Assembly (NCBI RefSeq): GCF_001653715.1
Contig: NZ_LWHQ01000072.1
Coordinates: 1-60,088 of the forward strand
Length of the DNA: 60,088 bases
Direction: 5' to 3'
Source: Methylobacterium platani
GTDB lineage: Bacteria > Pseudomonadota > Alphaproteobacteria > Rhizobiales > Beijerinckiaceae
This document shows positions 52,538 to 60,055 of the stretch, in pieces. The notes under the pieces are model-generated. The model made no database searches, had not been told where the DNA came from, and saw nothing but the letters and a program-made list of their open reading frames with translations. The position numbers and the translations under genes were made by a program. Every line of letters begins with the position of its first letter. The first letter of the stretch is position 1.

Positions 52538-52795
52538 ATGGCAGACAAGGCGGTCCCGCACTTCCACAACCAGGACGGCGTTCCGGTCATCCAGGTCGGC
52601 TCCAAGGAGTTCATGTGCATCGGCGCGCTGCCGCCGTTCGACCATCCCCACGTCTTCCTCGACATGGGCGCCGACCACGAGATCATCTGCCAGTACTGCT
52701 CGACCCTGTACCGCTACAACCCGGCTCTGAAGGCCGGGACGGCGGAGCCGGCCGCGAGCGTCTGGGACGACCGCGCCCGCCTCGCCGCAGAGTAG
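52538..52795 (+). CDS. Zinc-finger domain protein (NDUFS6-like, zf-CHCC)
   Basis: The 85-residue protein has the CHCC zinc-finger pattern: a Cys in KEFMCIGALPPFDHPHVFLD, then HEIICQYCSTLYRY with the CxxC pair. This is the small zinc-finger family to which mitochondrial complex I subunit NDUFS6 belongs; bacterial members may relate to complex I assembly, which is uncertain. It is next to a flavin monooxygenase gene on the same strand (46 nt apart). Confidence 0.86.
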   Translation: MADKAVPHFHNQDGVPVIQVGSKEFMCIGALPPFDHPHVFLDMGADHEIICQYCSTLYRYNPALKAGTAEPAASVWDDRARLAAE

Positions 52796-52841
52796 TATCC
52801 GCGAGGAAGACGAGACGGAACGAGACGGGCGGGGGGACGAC

Positions 52842-54071
52842 TTGGCGAGCCACCTGCCGCGGACGAAGCCGGTCCCGGACCGGCCGGGCCTGCGCGTCGC
52901 GATCGTCGGGGCCGGCATCGGCGGGCTGACCGCCGCCCTGGCGCTCAGCGCCCGGGGGCACGACGTGACCCTCGTCGAGCGCCGCACCGCCTTCAGCGAG
53001 GTCGGGGCGGGCCTCCAGCTCTCGCCCAACGCCAGCGGGATCCTGACCGATCTCGGCCTCGCGATGCCGCTGCGCCGCGTCGCCGGCGAGCCGGCCCGGG
53101 TGCGGATCCGCAGCCTGACGGGCGCCCGGGACATCGGCGAGATCGCGCTCGGCGAGGCGATGCGCGAGCGCTTCGGCGCACCCTACTGGGTGGTGCACCG
53201 GGCCGACCTCCAGACCATCCTGCTCGACGCCGCCCGCGGGCGGCCCGGCATCCGGCTCCTCGTCGGCCGCTCCGTCACCGGGGTGCAGGAGGGGGCGGCG
53301 GGCGCCACCCTGACGCTTAACAGCGACGGCGGCCGCAGCGAGACCCTCGAGGCCGACCTCGTGGTCGCGGCCGACGGCGTGCGCTCCTCCCTGCGAACCG
53401 CCCTCGACCGGCGCTCCTTGCGCCCCCGCGGCGAGGCCGCCTGGCGCGCCACCCTGCCCCGCGAGGCGGTGCCGCCGGATTTCCTCGCCGACGAGACCGG
53501 CCTGTGGCTCGGCCCCGGCCGGCACGTCGTGCATTACCCGATCAACGGCGGGCGCCGGCTCAACCTCGTGGCGGTGGTGCCGGACACAGGCGGCAGCGAC
53601 GATTGGGGTGCCCGCGGCGAGCCCGCCCGCCTGCGCGCCGCCTTCGCCGATGCCGCCCCGCCGCTCGCCGGCCTGCTCGCCCGGCCCGAATCCTGGCTGG
53701 TGTGGTCGCTCGTCGACCGCCCGGCGGCCCGCCCGATGGCGCGCGGCCGGATCGCGCTGCTCGGCGACGCCGCCCATCCGGTGCTGCCGTTCCTGGCGCA
53801 AGGCGCGGCGCTGGCGATCGAGGACGCCGCGGTGCTCGCCGCCTGCCTCGTCCCCGGCCAGCCGGTGCCGGCGGCGCTCGCGGCCTATTCCCGCGCCCGG
53901 ACCGAGCGGGTGCGCACCATCCAGGCCCATGCCCGCCGCAACGGCCGCATCTACCACGCCGGCCCCCTGGTCTCGGCCGCCCGCGACGTAGTGATGGGGC
54001 GCCTGCGGCCGGAGCAGATGACCGAGCGCTACGCCTGGCTCTACGGCTGGCGGCCGGTCGGGCCGGCGTGA
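52842..54071 (+). CDS. FAD-dependent monooxygenase
   Basis: The 409-residue flavoprotein has the GXGXXG FAD motif VAIVGAGIGGLTAALALSAR at residues 18-37, the DG motif VVAADGVRSSLRTAL, and the second FAD motif LLGDAAHPVLPFLAQGAALA. It belongs to the salicylate hydroxylase/UbiH group of aromatic-ring hydroxylases and inserts one oxygen using NAD(P)H. The substrate is unknown. The start is TTG at 52842, supported by a GGGGGG stretch just before. Confidence 0.88.
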   Translation: MASHLPRTKPVPDRPGLRVAIVGAGIGGLTAALALSARGHDVTLVERRTAFSEVGAGLQLSPNASGILTDLGLAMPLRRVAGEPARVRIRSLTGARDIGEIALGEAMRERFGAPYWVVHRADLQTILLDAARGRPGIRLLVGRSVTGVQEGAAGATLTLNSDGGRSETLEADLVVAADGVRSSLRTALDRRSLRPRGEAAWRATLPREAVPPDFLADETGLWLGPGRHVVHYPINGGRRLNLVAVVPDTGGSDDWGARGEPARLRAAFADAAPPLAGLLARPESWLVWSLVDRPAARPMARGRIALLGDAAHPVLPFLAQGAALAIEDAAVLAACLVPGQPVPAALAAYSRARTERVRTIQAHARRNGRIYHAGPLVSAARDVVMGRLRPEQMTERYAWLYGWRPVGPA

Positions 54072-54108
54072 GCAAGGCTGTCCGGCGACGATTGCTTTAA
54101 GAACCAGG

Positions 54109-54154
54109 CGCGGGATCCCCTCTCCCGAGTGGGAGAGGGGTAGGGGTGAGGGTG
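54109..54154. repeat. Palindromic intergenic repeat, copy 2 (left arm)
   Basis: A CCCTCTCCC-N4-GGGAGAGGG palindrome inside a 46-nt arm that is inverted relative to copy 3 (54226-54271), with about 71 nt in between. It resembles the repeat at 20711-20742. The pair lies between the monooxygenase gene and tRNA-Leu. Confidence 0.75.
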
Positions 54155-54225
54155 CTGCGGTTCTGAGTCTAGATCCGACCGTTCCGCTGCCAGCACCACG
54201 CTCAGAGGTTCACGCTGAAGCGTGT

Positions 54226-54271
54226 CACCCTCACCCCCGGCCCCTCTCCCACACGGGAGAGGGGAGACGCG
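54226..54271. repeat. Palindromic intergenic repeat, copy 3 (right arm)
   Basis: The 46-nt partner of copy 2, in opposite orientation, each arm itself containing the CCCTCTCCC/GGGAGAGGG palindrome. Together they could form either two small hairpins or one large one. Confidence 0.75.
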
Positions 54272-54362
54272 CCATTCTTTTCCCCGGACAGCTCTGCGGC
54301 CCGAGGGGCCTTGATCTGCGCCCTCCCCCCGGCTAACCCGGAGCGGCAGGGCAGCGCCCTCA

Positions 54363-54448
54363 GCGGACGTGGCGGAATCGGTAGACGCACGAGACTTAAA
54401 ATCTTGCGACCTCTGGTCGTGCGGGTTCGAGTCCCGCCGTCCGCACCA
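54363..54448 (+). tRNA. tRNA-Leu (anticodon UAA)
   Basis: The 86-nt sequence folds as a type II tRNA with a long variable arm. The acceptor stem GCGGACG pairs with CGTCCGC, followed by A and an encoded CCA. The anticodon loop CTTAAAA carries TAA between the stem halves CGAGA and TCTTG. The T-arm GCGGGTTCGAGTCCCGC is perfect. It reads leucine UUA (and UUG). Accessory DNA begins directly after it, so its 3' end is a likely attachment site. Confidence 0.95.
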
Positions 54449-54629
54449 GCACTTAGCTCAATGTCAGGGGTTGCGGTCGAGGTCCGGGGTAACGCCACGG
54501 GTAACAGCGAACCCCGCCTCTCGATGGTTCAAAATGCCTCAGGTGGCCTCGTTCTGACTTCCCCCGGGTCATAGAGTCCGGTCGGCGAGGCAGGGGCGTC
54601 ACGCACCTACCTGCGTCCGAGACGGATTG
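54449..54629. other. Transition from tRNA-Leu to accessory DNA
   Basis: These bases separate the tRNA 3' end from the leftward operon. I see no integrase or complete gene. The tRNA 3' end (for example the GCGGGTTCGAGTCCCGC arm with CCA) is a candidate attachment core, but a second copy would be outside this window. Confidence 0.35.
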
Positions 54630-54809
54630 TCAGACACGATGCGTCAGGGCGGTGCGCTCGGCCTCAAGGATGGCGTCGGCCACGTCGAGGCGGGCTATCG
54701 AGCGGTTCAGGTAGGCGTCGGCCAGTAGCCGGTGACGCTCCGAGCGCTTGAAGTCGGCACGGGCACCGCGTGTCAACCACACGGACCGGATCAGGAGGAG
54801 CAACCTCAT
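54630..54809 (-). CDS. Small basic protein, last gene of the five-gene operon
   Basis: A 59-codon frame starts at ATG 54809, whose bases overlap the stop of the upstream 91-aa gene (ATGA), strong support for translation. The product opens with a short hydrophobic start (MRLLLLIRSVWLTRGARADF) and continues as an amphipathic helix (RLDVADAILEAERTALTHRV). No family recognised. It is too short for ordinary length cut-offs. Confidence 0.62.
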   Translation of the reverse strand: MRLLLLIRSVWLTRGARADFKRSERHRLLADAYLNRSIARLDVADAILEAERTALTHRV

Positions 54810-55081
54810 GATTGCGCTCCTGCCGTCTGGTAGCTCTCGATTGCGTCGGCGAGAGCTTCGGACATCGCCTCCAGCCGGAGCATGGAGTAGGTCATTGCCT
54901 CAAGCTGCTGCGGGAGCAAGTTGAACGTCTTGTAGGTTGCGCCCTCATCCCTTCGTGTCATCGCCAAGCAATGATCCAGGACTATGCGCGTCACGACAGT
55001 CGCGTTGCGCAGATCAAGGGCGTCCGAAGCAAGATCGTCCAGGGTAGGGGTTTTCGGGTTCCCAGCTGAGATACTCACCAC
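54806..55081 (-). CDS. Hypothetical protein of the accessory operon, 91 aa
   Basis: The 91-residue product begins at a GTG (55081) that overlaps the end of the preceding gene by 7 nt, and its own end overlaps the next gene by 4 nt. It is helical and soluble (LDDLASDALDLRNATVVTRI, LPQQLEAMTYSMLRLEAMSE), without signal peptide. I recognise no family. The overlaps make co-translation with both neighbours likely. Confidence 0.68.
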   Translation of the reverse strand: MVSISAGNPKTPTLDDLASDALDLRNATVVTRIVLDHCLAMTRRDEGATYKTFNLLPQQLEAMTYSMLRLEAMSEALADAIESYQTAGAQS

Positions 55082-55569
55082 GACACCTCCACGCCCGAAC
55101 GCTGCGCGATCAGCTTCGAAACGTCATCCTGAACCATCCAGTCATAATCCATCGCCGCCGCAAATCGCGCTTTCAGCAGAAGCCCCTCAAGGGTCTGCGG
55201 AGGCTCAGATATGAACGGCGATATCATCTCATCCGCCTGGTCCAGAATACCTGCGCGCTCATTCCACAGCCGGGAATATCCATTGCGCTCGCTTGCTTCA
55301 TCAAAGGCCGCCTGTGCCGCCTTGAAGTCTATCGTTACCCCTGTGTTATGCCGTATCTCATCCGCCTCTTCGTACAGGCGAGAGACTTCCGGCCCCATAG
55401 CCTCTGCCCGTTCGAGCAAGGGCAAGAGAGCAGGCGCGAGGGCGAGCAAGGCAGCGTCCGGGGAAGCTTCGGCGCCGGCCCCAGGATTGGCGAGACCGAT
55501 GCCGGCTGGGAGCGCGGACGCAGCGGCGAAGGCTCCGAGCACGGCGCGACGGGATGTCAGGCGCTTCAT
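55075..55569 (-). CDS. Tat-signal exported protein, 164 aa
   Basis: The protein starts MKRLTSRRAVLGAFAAASAL, with twin arginines and a hydrophobic segment that suit the Tat pathway. The mature part is helical (ALLALAPALLPLLERAEAMG, SRLYEEADEIRHN, LEGLLLKARFAAAMD). Families of such small Tat proteins occur around phage-like islands in related bacteria, to my recollection, but I know no assigned function. The start overlaps the stop of the upstream Tat protein gene by four bases. Confidence 0.68.
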   Translation of the reverse strand: MKRLTSRRAVLGAFAAASALPAGIGLANPGAGAEASPDAALLALAPALLPLLERAEAMGPEVSRLYEEADEIRHNTGVTIDFKAAQAAFDEASERNGYSRLWNERAGILDQADEMISPFISEPPQTLEGLLLKARFAAAMDYDWMVQDDVSKLIAQRSGVEVSW

Positions 55570-55967
55570 AGGCCGCCCTCCCGCCAGTCGCAGCCAACCG
55601 CGCTCAAGACCAGCGCGGCCCGCGTCGAGGGGGGCGCCTCGCCGTTGTGATGCCAGCCTGCGCCGGCATTGGCGCACGGAACGTAATCGCACGGCAGCGC
55701 CTTGCCCTTCGGCCGCCCGTCCTTGCCGTACATCTGCATCACGAACGGCATGTGCAGACGGTGCCGCATCTCGGACCCTCGCGCACGCTCCCATTGCAGG
55801 TTGCGGCGCTCGTATTCGAGCCATGCGTCGTAGCTGTCGAGAAGCTGTTCGCTGAGCGGCTCTGCGACGGCGATCGGGGAGCCGATGAGGGTGACCCCTC
55901 CCCCGATGAGGGGAAGGGCCGTGAGGCCGCGCAGGAAGCCGCGGCGGGACGCAGAGTGGTCAACCAT
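55566..55967 (-). CDS. Tat-signal exported protein, 133 aa
   Basis: The product starts MVDHSASRRGFLRGLTALPL, a textbook Tat motif (SRRGFLRG) followed by a hydrophobic stretch. The mature part is rich in Trp, Arg and charged residues (LDSYDAWLEYERRNLQWERA), and has three Cys (LPCDYVPCANAG, VGCDW). No family recognised. ATG 55967 is preferred to an upstream in-frame start at 56036 because it puts the Tat motif at the N-terminus. It overlaps the first gene of the operon by eight bases. Confidence 0.7.
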   Translation of the reverse strand: MVDHSASRRGFLRGLTALPLIGGGVTLIGSPIAVAEPLSEQLLDSYDAWLEYERRNLQWERARGSEMRHRLHMPFVMQMYGKDGRPKGKALPCDYVPCANAGAGWHHNGEAPPSTRAALVLSAVGCDWREGGL

Positions 55968-56442
55968 GACGCGCCTCCTCACCCCGGAGCGCGCGGCACA
56001 GGCGCTCGTAGCGCCGAACCTGCTCAAGCATCCCAAGGTCGTCGGCCATACCGTTGTCGTCGCCGGCTTCGCGGTCCTCCGGGCTCGGCGGCGACACGAA
56101 CGTACCGCACAGGCTCAACTCGGCGTCGCCGCCGTCCTCGAGATCAGGATCTCCGTCGATGGCGTCGAGCAATGCGATGTCGGCCTCGATGCGGTTGGAG
56201 ATCGCCTCGCGCAGCACGTGGATGCGGTTGCGCTCCACATCCATCTGAGCGGAGAGGTCGACTGCCACGCCCGCATCAGCGAAGTAGGCCTCAAGGCCCT
56301 GTCGCAGAGCGATTAGCGCGGGAGCCTCCGGCTCGGCCTGCCGCATGGTGCAGAGCGCGACCGTTACGGGCCCAACCTGTGCGGAGGGCAAGCGTGGGCG
56401 TTCACCGGCGCGGGCCGGTGCTGTAGAATGACGGGTAGCCAT
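55960..56442 (-). CDS. Hypothetical protein, first gene of the accessory operon
   Basis: The 160-residue product is acidic (about 100-120: DAIDGDPDLEDGGDAELSLC) and helical (LIALRQGLEAYFADAGVAVD, IHVLREAISNRIEADIALL). The DGDPDLEDGGD element is, to my recollection, common in hypothetical proteins of related genomes. No domain recognised. The start is ATG 56442, with the control region and perfect inverted repeat upstream. Confidence 0.65.
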   Translation of the reverse strand: MATRHSTAPARAGERPRLPSAQVGPVTVALCTMRQAEPEAPALIALRQGLEAYFADAGVAVDLSAQMDVERNRIHVLREAISNRIEADIALLDAIDGDPDLEDGGDAELSLCGTFVSPPSPEDREAGDDNGMADDLGMLEQVRRYERLCRALRGEEARHG

Positions 56443-56530
56443 AGTCGTCCTCGTGTGACGGTTGCGGTCAGGCCCGGCCGGAGGCTCCTACCCCTCCTGT
56501 CGGGCCGTTGCGGCTAGCGCGTTTTTGTGA

Positions 56531-56566
56531 TTAAATGTAGTCAGATCATATGTCAACTACATTTAA
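56531..56566. promoter_or_regulatory. Perfect 11+11 inverted repeat between the accessory operon and RHH gene
   Basis: TTAAATGTAGT (56531-56541) and ACTACATTTAA (56556-56566) are perfect inverted copies separated by 14 nt, centred between divergent genes (starts at 56442 and 56575). The AT-rich sequence is ideal for a ribbon-helix-helix protein such as the one encoded directly to the right, acting as autorepressor and controlling the leftward operon. Confidence 0.8.
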
Positions 56567-56574
56567 GGCGTGAA

Positions 56575-56745
56575 ATGGGCCGACCACCCTCTGCCTCTCC
56601 GAAAAGCCTTCCTGTGTCGGTCCGGCTCCCGCCTGAGGTAAAGACCGCGGCCGAGCAGGCCGCAAAGGACGATACCCGCTCTCTATCGTCGCTGATGGAG
56701 AAGGTTCTGACCGATCACCTCAAGGCAAAGGGCTATCTAAAATGA
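56575..56745 (+). CDS. Small ribbon-helix-helix-like DNA-binding protein
   Basis: From ATG 56575 (AAGG upstream at 56565) the 56-residue protein is KSLPVSVRLPPEVKTAAEQA followed by AKDDTRSLSSLMEKVLTDHL and a short tail. A basic beta strand (PVSVRLP) followed by two helices is the Arc/CopG-like ribbon-helix-helix pattern. The GTG at 56527 would start inside the inverted repeat and is unlikely. Its stop overlaps the start of the SH3-like gene (ATGA), so both are translated together. Confidence 0.75.
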   Translation: MGRPPSASPKSLPVSVRLPPEVKTAAEQAAKDDTRSLSSLMEKVLTDHLKAKGYLK

Positions 56746-57056
56746 AGGGTACCTTGGTCGCTGCAGCGTTTGCGTGCGCCATCGCGGGCACGGCGCACGC
56801 GCAGCAGACGTTGCGCGTGATCGACACGGCGCCGAACGATGTCCTGAACGTGCGCGAGTACCCCACTACGGACGCGCGGATTGTCGGGGTCATTCCGCCC
56901 GATGGCCGCGGGATCATCGCCAGCGGCGAGCGCAACGGGAACTGGGTCTTCGTTCGCTACCGGAAGGTCGAAGGCTGGGTCTCAAGGCGCTTCGTCTATC
57001 CGGAGGCGCTGCCGATCCGCCGCGGCCGAAGCCTCGATGCCGATGACGTGGAATAG
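56742..57056 (+). CDS. Exported SH3-like domain protein
   Basis: The 104-residue product has a signal peptide (MKGTLVAAAFACAIAGTAHA) and then one bacterial SH3 (SH3b) domain: TAPNDVLNVREYPTTDARIV, GERNGNWVFVRYRKVEGWVS. SH3b domains bind cell-wall peptide or are structural parts of periplasmic proteins. Translational coupling with the RHH gene is unusual for a signal-peptide protein and is a hint of a joint module. Function unknown. Confidence 0.8.
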   Translation: MKGTLVAAAFACAIAGTAHAQQTLRVIDTAPNDVLNVREYPTTDARIVGVIPPDGRGIIASGERNGNWVFVRYRKVEGWVSRRFVYPEALPIRRGRSLDADDVE

Positions 57057-57314
57057 CCGACTTGCTCGCATGCAAACTGTCGACGTCCCTTCCGCGGACC
57101 ATCCGACTTATAGCTTTCGCGGTTTGAGGCGATACGAGAGGCTTTAACGGAGTATCTCAAGCCGTGGCTGCAGACCTTGACCCAAAGCCCTCGTGTCCGG
57201 AGGCGATCCGGGAGGCGCCAGCGGAACACCTGAGAGCGAAGGGGACATGATATAAATATCGATTGAAAGCCGATACTCAAATAAGCGAGAGCAAGATTTC
57301 AGAAAGTAAATCCA

Positions 57315-58298
57315 ATGGCAAAGAAATATCAAGTTTTCATATCATCTACGTTCACTGATTTAGTTGTAGAACGTCAGGAGGTAATTCGAACAATTCTTGA
57401 TCTTGATCAAATCCCATCTGGCATGGAGGCTTTTCCAGCGGCGGATTTTGAGCAATTCGATTACATAAAAAAAGTGATCGATGAATGTGATTATTATATT
57501 TTGATCATTGGGGCGAAATATGGTTCGACTGATGAAAAAGGGGTTAGCTACACTGAACTAGAATACGACTATGCTACCAAATCTGGCAAGGTGGTCCTTG
57601 CTTTCATCCATAGCGACATACAAAATTTGCCTGTCGCAAAATCTGAAACGCGAGAAGATCGAATAAAAAAGCTGAATAAATTCCGAGAAAAAACCAAGAA
57701 AAATCGGTTGGTTAAATTCTGGAATGGGACTGAGAGCCTTAAGGCTTCTGTTGCCGTTTCTTTATCTCAGGCAATGCGACAGGTTCCGGGAGTTGGCTGG
57801 ATCAGAGGTAACGCTGCTGCAAGCGAAGAACTTCTTAATCAGATAAATAACCTAAGAAACGAAAATGATATGCTCGTGAAAGAGCTTCGACAGTATAAGA
57901 ATAAGGTTGTAAAAATCGAAGGTATTGCAGGCCTTAATGATGGAATAATCATTAGATATTCAGGTATTGGTAGAAAAAATCCAACTTATGGACGACGGGA
58001 TGCTACGAGATCAATGACTTGGGGTGAAATTCTTGTTGCTGTCGGCCCATCGCTGACATCATATCAAAAATCCTCTTCGCTGAGTAATTTGATTGAGAGG
58101 TATATAAGCGACGAGGTTCAAGATATGAGCAGCGTATATGTTGCTGCAACCGACGCGGATAAAGTAAAAATTCAATTAATAGCAATGGGATTGGTGAAAA
58201 CCTATTCCGACACTCAAGATGATGATTATGTAGAATTTCTTAAATTAACCGAAGAAGGAAGGGAAAAATTGCTGATTGCTGGCTCTGCAAAAAAATGA
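57315..58298 (+). CDS. DUF4062 protein, AT-rich cargo gene
   Basis: The 327-residue protein opens with DUF4062: KKYQVFISSTFTDLVVERQE, MEAFPAADFEQFDYIKKVID, YYILIIGAKYGSTDEKGVSY, TELEYDYA. This fold also occurs at the N-terminus of some NACHT/WD40 proteins (for example NWD1 and TEP1). A coiled-coil stretch (about 165-205, LNQINNLRNENDMLVKELRQ) leads to a C-terminal domain with winged-helix character (about 215-325, ADKVKIQLIAMGLVKTYSDT). Base composition is far below the chromosome's, with codons AAA, ATA and AAT frequent. It converges on the tape-measure gene. Recently acquired; a defence role is inference. Confidence 0.85.
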   Translation: MAKKYQVFISSTFTDLVVERQEVIRTILDLDQIPSGMEAFPAADFEQFDYIKKVIDECDYYILIIGAKYGSTDEKGVSYTELEYDYATKSGKVVLAFIHSDIQNLPVAKSETREDRIKKLNKFREKTKKNRLVKFWNGTESLKASVAVSLSQAMRQVPGVGWIRGNAAASEELLNQINNLRNENDMLVKELRQYKNKVVKIEGIAGLNDGIIIRYSGIGRKNPTYGRRDATRSMTWGEILVAVGPSLTSYQKSSSLSNLIERYISDEVQDMSSVYVAATDADKVKIQLIAMGLVKTYSDTQDDDYVEFLKLTEEGREKLLIAGSAKK

Positions 58299-58393
58299 AC
58301 CCGTTGGTGAAAGTCCATGTATTAGTTTTTGGCAACTACTTGGCTGCGGGACCTCACCTTGCGTCTTCCTCAGGCCCATATCCTGAACGCACG

Positions 58394-60055
58394 TCAGGGT
58401 GCCGTGCTGCCGGCCGTCGGCGTCGAGTTGGCCTTAGCCACCGAAGCGCCCATGGACGCAAGGCCACTCTTGGCTCCCTCGGCCGCAGCGGACGCCACGC
58501 CCGGCACGCCGTTCACTGTCTGATTGACGGTGACGCTCTGCGTCCGCTGGTCGTTACCGGTGTTCGTGTTGTTGATGGTGTGCTGCACCGTCCCGGCAGT
58601 CTGCTGCGTGCCCTGCCGCATCCAGTCCGAACCGAACCGCTTCGTCAGGTCGCCCGGGTTGATGGGGCCAGGCATCTGTCCGGCCCCGCCCCACTTCATG
58701 CGGTCTGTGAGGCTGCCGAACGGGTTGCGGGCGGGAGTGGCGTTCCGGCGCGGCGGGTCCTGCCATGTCGATTTGGGAGGCAGTGCGCCGAAGTCCCTCA
58801 GCAGGTCGTCGCCGGCTTCTTTGCTGGCGTTCTCGGATTTGTCCATGCTGTCGGACAGCCTGTCCAGAACGCCGCGGGCCGTCGACGACCCCGCCTCGCC
58901 GAACCGGCCCATCAGTCGGTCGACGCTGGCGACGAACCGCTCCACGCTGCTGTCGAAGCGGTTGGTGGCCTCGACGAAGTCGGTGCTCGTGGTCCCACGA
59001 GCGTTCTTCATGATGTCGTCGCGGTATTGATTGAACTTGTCCCGGTTCTTCAGTAGCGTCGTCGCCGCGTCGCGTGACTGCTGCTCGTGCAGCACCTCGG
59101 CGATGCGGAAGGGATCGCCCTTCGTGACCCGCTGCATAATGTCCAGGAAGGTGTCCATTCGGGATTTGCCGGAGGTGTCGCCGGCCTTCAGCTCCTTCTC
59201 AAGATCCACACCCTTCTTCTTGAAGTGCCGCGCCACATCGGGCGCCTGCATCTTCTCGTAGAGATCCTTGAGATGGATGCTAGAGTCCGCTGTCGTGGCA
59301 CCCGTTTCACGAACGACTTCCAGCGCTGCCACCACGCTGGCGAGGCCCTTCAGATCCTTCTCACCGACCTTGCTGGCAGAGGCAGCGAGCTGCGGCATTA
59401 CTCCTGCCATCTCGTTGAACTCGGCCTTGCCCAGCTTGCCGCCCTTGATCATGAAATCGAAGGCGGTCTCAAGATCGTTCAGGCCGACCTTCAGGTTCTG
59501 CATCGTGGTGATGCCGGCGCCGGCCGCGTCGTCCAGGCTCGTGAATGAGGCCTTGGCCGCCTTCACGGTTGGGATCACGGCGCCGATCGCCTGCTCATAA
59601 GTCAGACCCGCAGCGATGAACGCCTGCGCGACCGACGCCATATCCTTTGGCAGCGCCCCGATCTTCGGGCCCTCTTTCCGGAACATCTCGATGTCTGGAG
59701 CAATCTCGGCGTAGGTCTTTTCGGCCGTGATGGCGAGCTGCTTGCCCGCCGTCTCCAGATCGCCGAACTTCTTGAGCGCGACCACACCCGTTGCTGCCAC
59801 GCCTGCCGCTGTCACCGCCGGACCGCCGAGGCCGATCAGACGCCCGGCTGCATAGCCGCCAGCTGCTCCGCCGGCCGTGCCGTAGCCCTCTCCGGCCGCT
59901 GCGGCAGCGCGACCACTACCAGGGCGCCGTCCGCCACGGCCGTCGCGCGGGAGGACGTGGTAGCCCCGCCCGGCCACGTCGATGCGTAGCGGCCGGGCCG
60001 TCTCCCGCCGCAGCCTCCGAACCGCTGCCGTGGCTCGCTCAAGCTCCGACACCAT
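58394..60055 (-). CDS. Phage tail tape-measure-like protein, probably N-terminally truncated
   Basis: The 553 visible residues resemble a phage tail tape-measure protein of the TP901 type: an Ala/Gly-rich start (GYGTAGGAAGGYAAGRLIGL), ITAEKTYAEIAPDIEMFRKE, GKLGKAEFNEMAGVMPQLAA, then long helical stretches and a Thr/Asn-rich end. Such proteins set tail length in siphoviruses. ATG 60055 is the only start visible; the frame is closed by TGA at 60080-60082. The first residues (MVSELERATAAVRRLRRETA) align in the middle of larger relatives as I know them, so the front is likely missing. Confidence 0.75.
   Translation of the reverse strand: MVSELERATAAVRRLRRETARPLRIDVAGRGYHVLPRDGRGGRRPGSGRAAAAAGEGYGTAGGAAGGYAAGRLIGLGGPAVTAAGVAATGVVALKKFGDLETAGKQLAITAEKTYAEIAPDIEMFRKEGPKIGALPKDMASVAQAFIAAGLTYEQAIGAVIPTVKAAKASFTSLDDAAGAGITTMQNLKVGLNDLETAFDFMIKGGKLGKAEFNEMAGVMPQLAASASKVGEKDLKGLASVVAALEVVRETGATTADSSIHLKDLYEKMQAPDVARHFKKKGVDLEKELKAGDTSGKSRMDTFLDIMQRVTKGDPFRIAEVLHEQQSRDAATTLLKNRDKFNQYRDDIMKNARGTTSTDFVEATNRFDSSVERFVASVDRLMGRFGEAGSSTARGVLDRLSDSMDKSENASKEAGDDLLRDFGALPPKSTWQDPPRRNATPARNPFGSLTDRMKWGGAGQMPGPINPGDLTKRFGSDWMRQGTQQTAGTVQHTINNTNTGNDQRTQSVTVNQTVNGVPGVASAAAEGAKSGLASMGASVAKANSTPTAGSTAP

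Noticed and set aside
54202..54498. A leftward 98-codon frame passing through the tRNA-Leu gene, with the peptide GGTRTRTTRGRKIL
   Set aside because: It is the antisense of the tRNA gene; similar frames are a well-known annotation artefact.
54449..56530. An integrase gene next to the tRNA-Leu
   Set aside because: No frame with tyrosine- or serine-recombinase motifs was found on either strand in this stretch.
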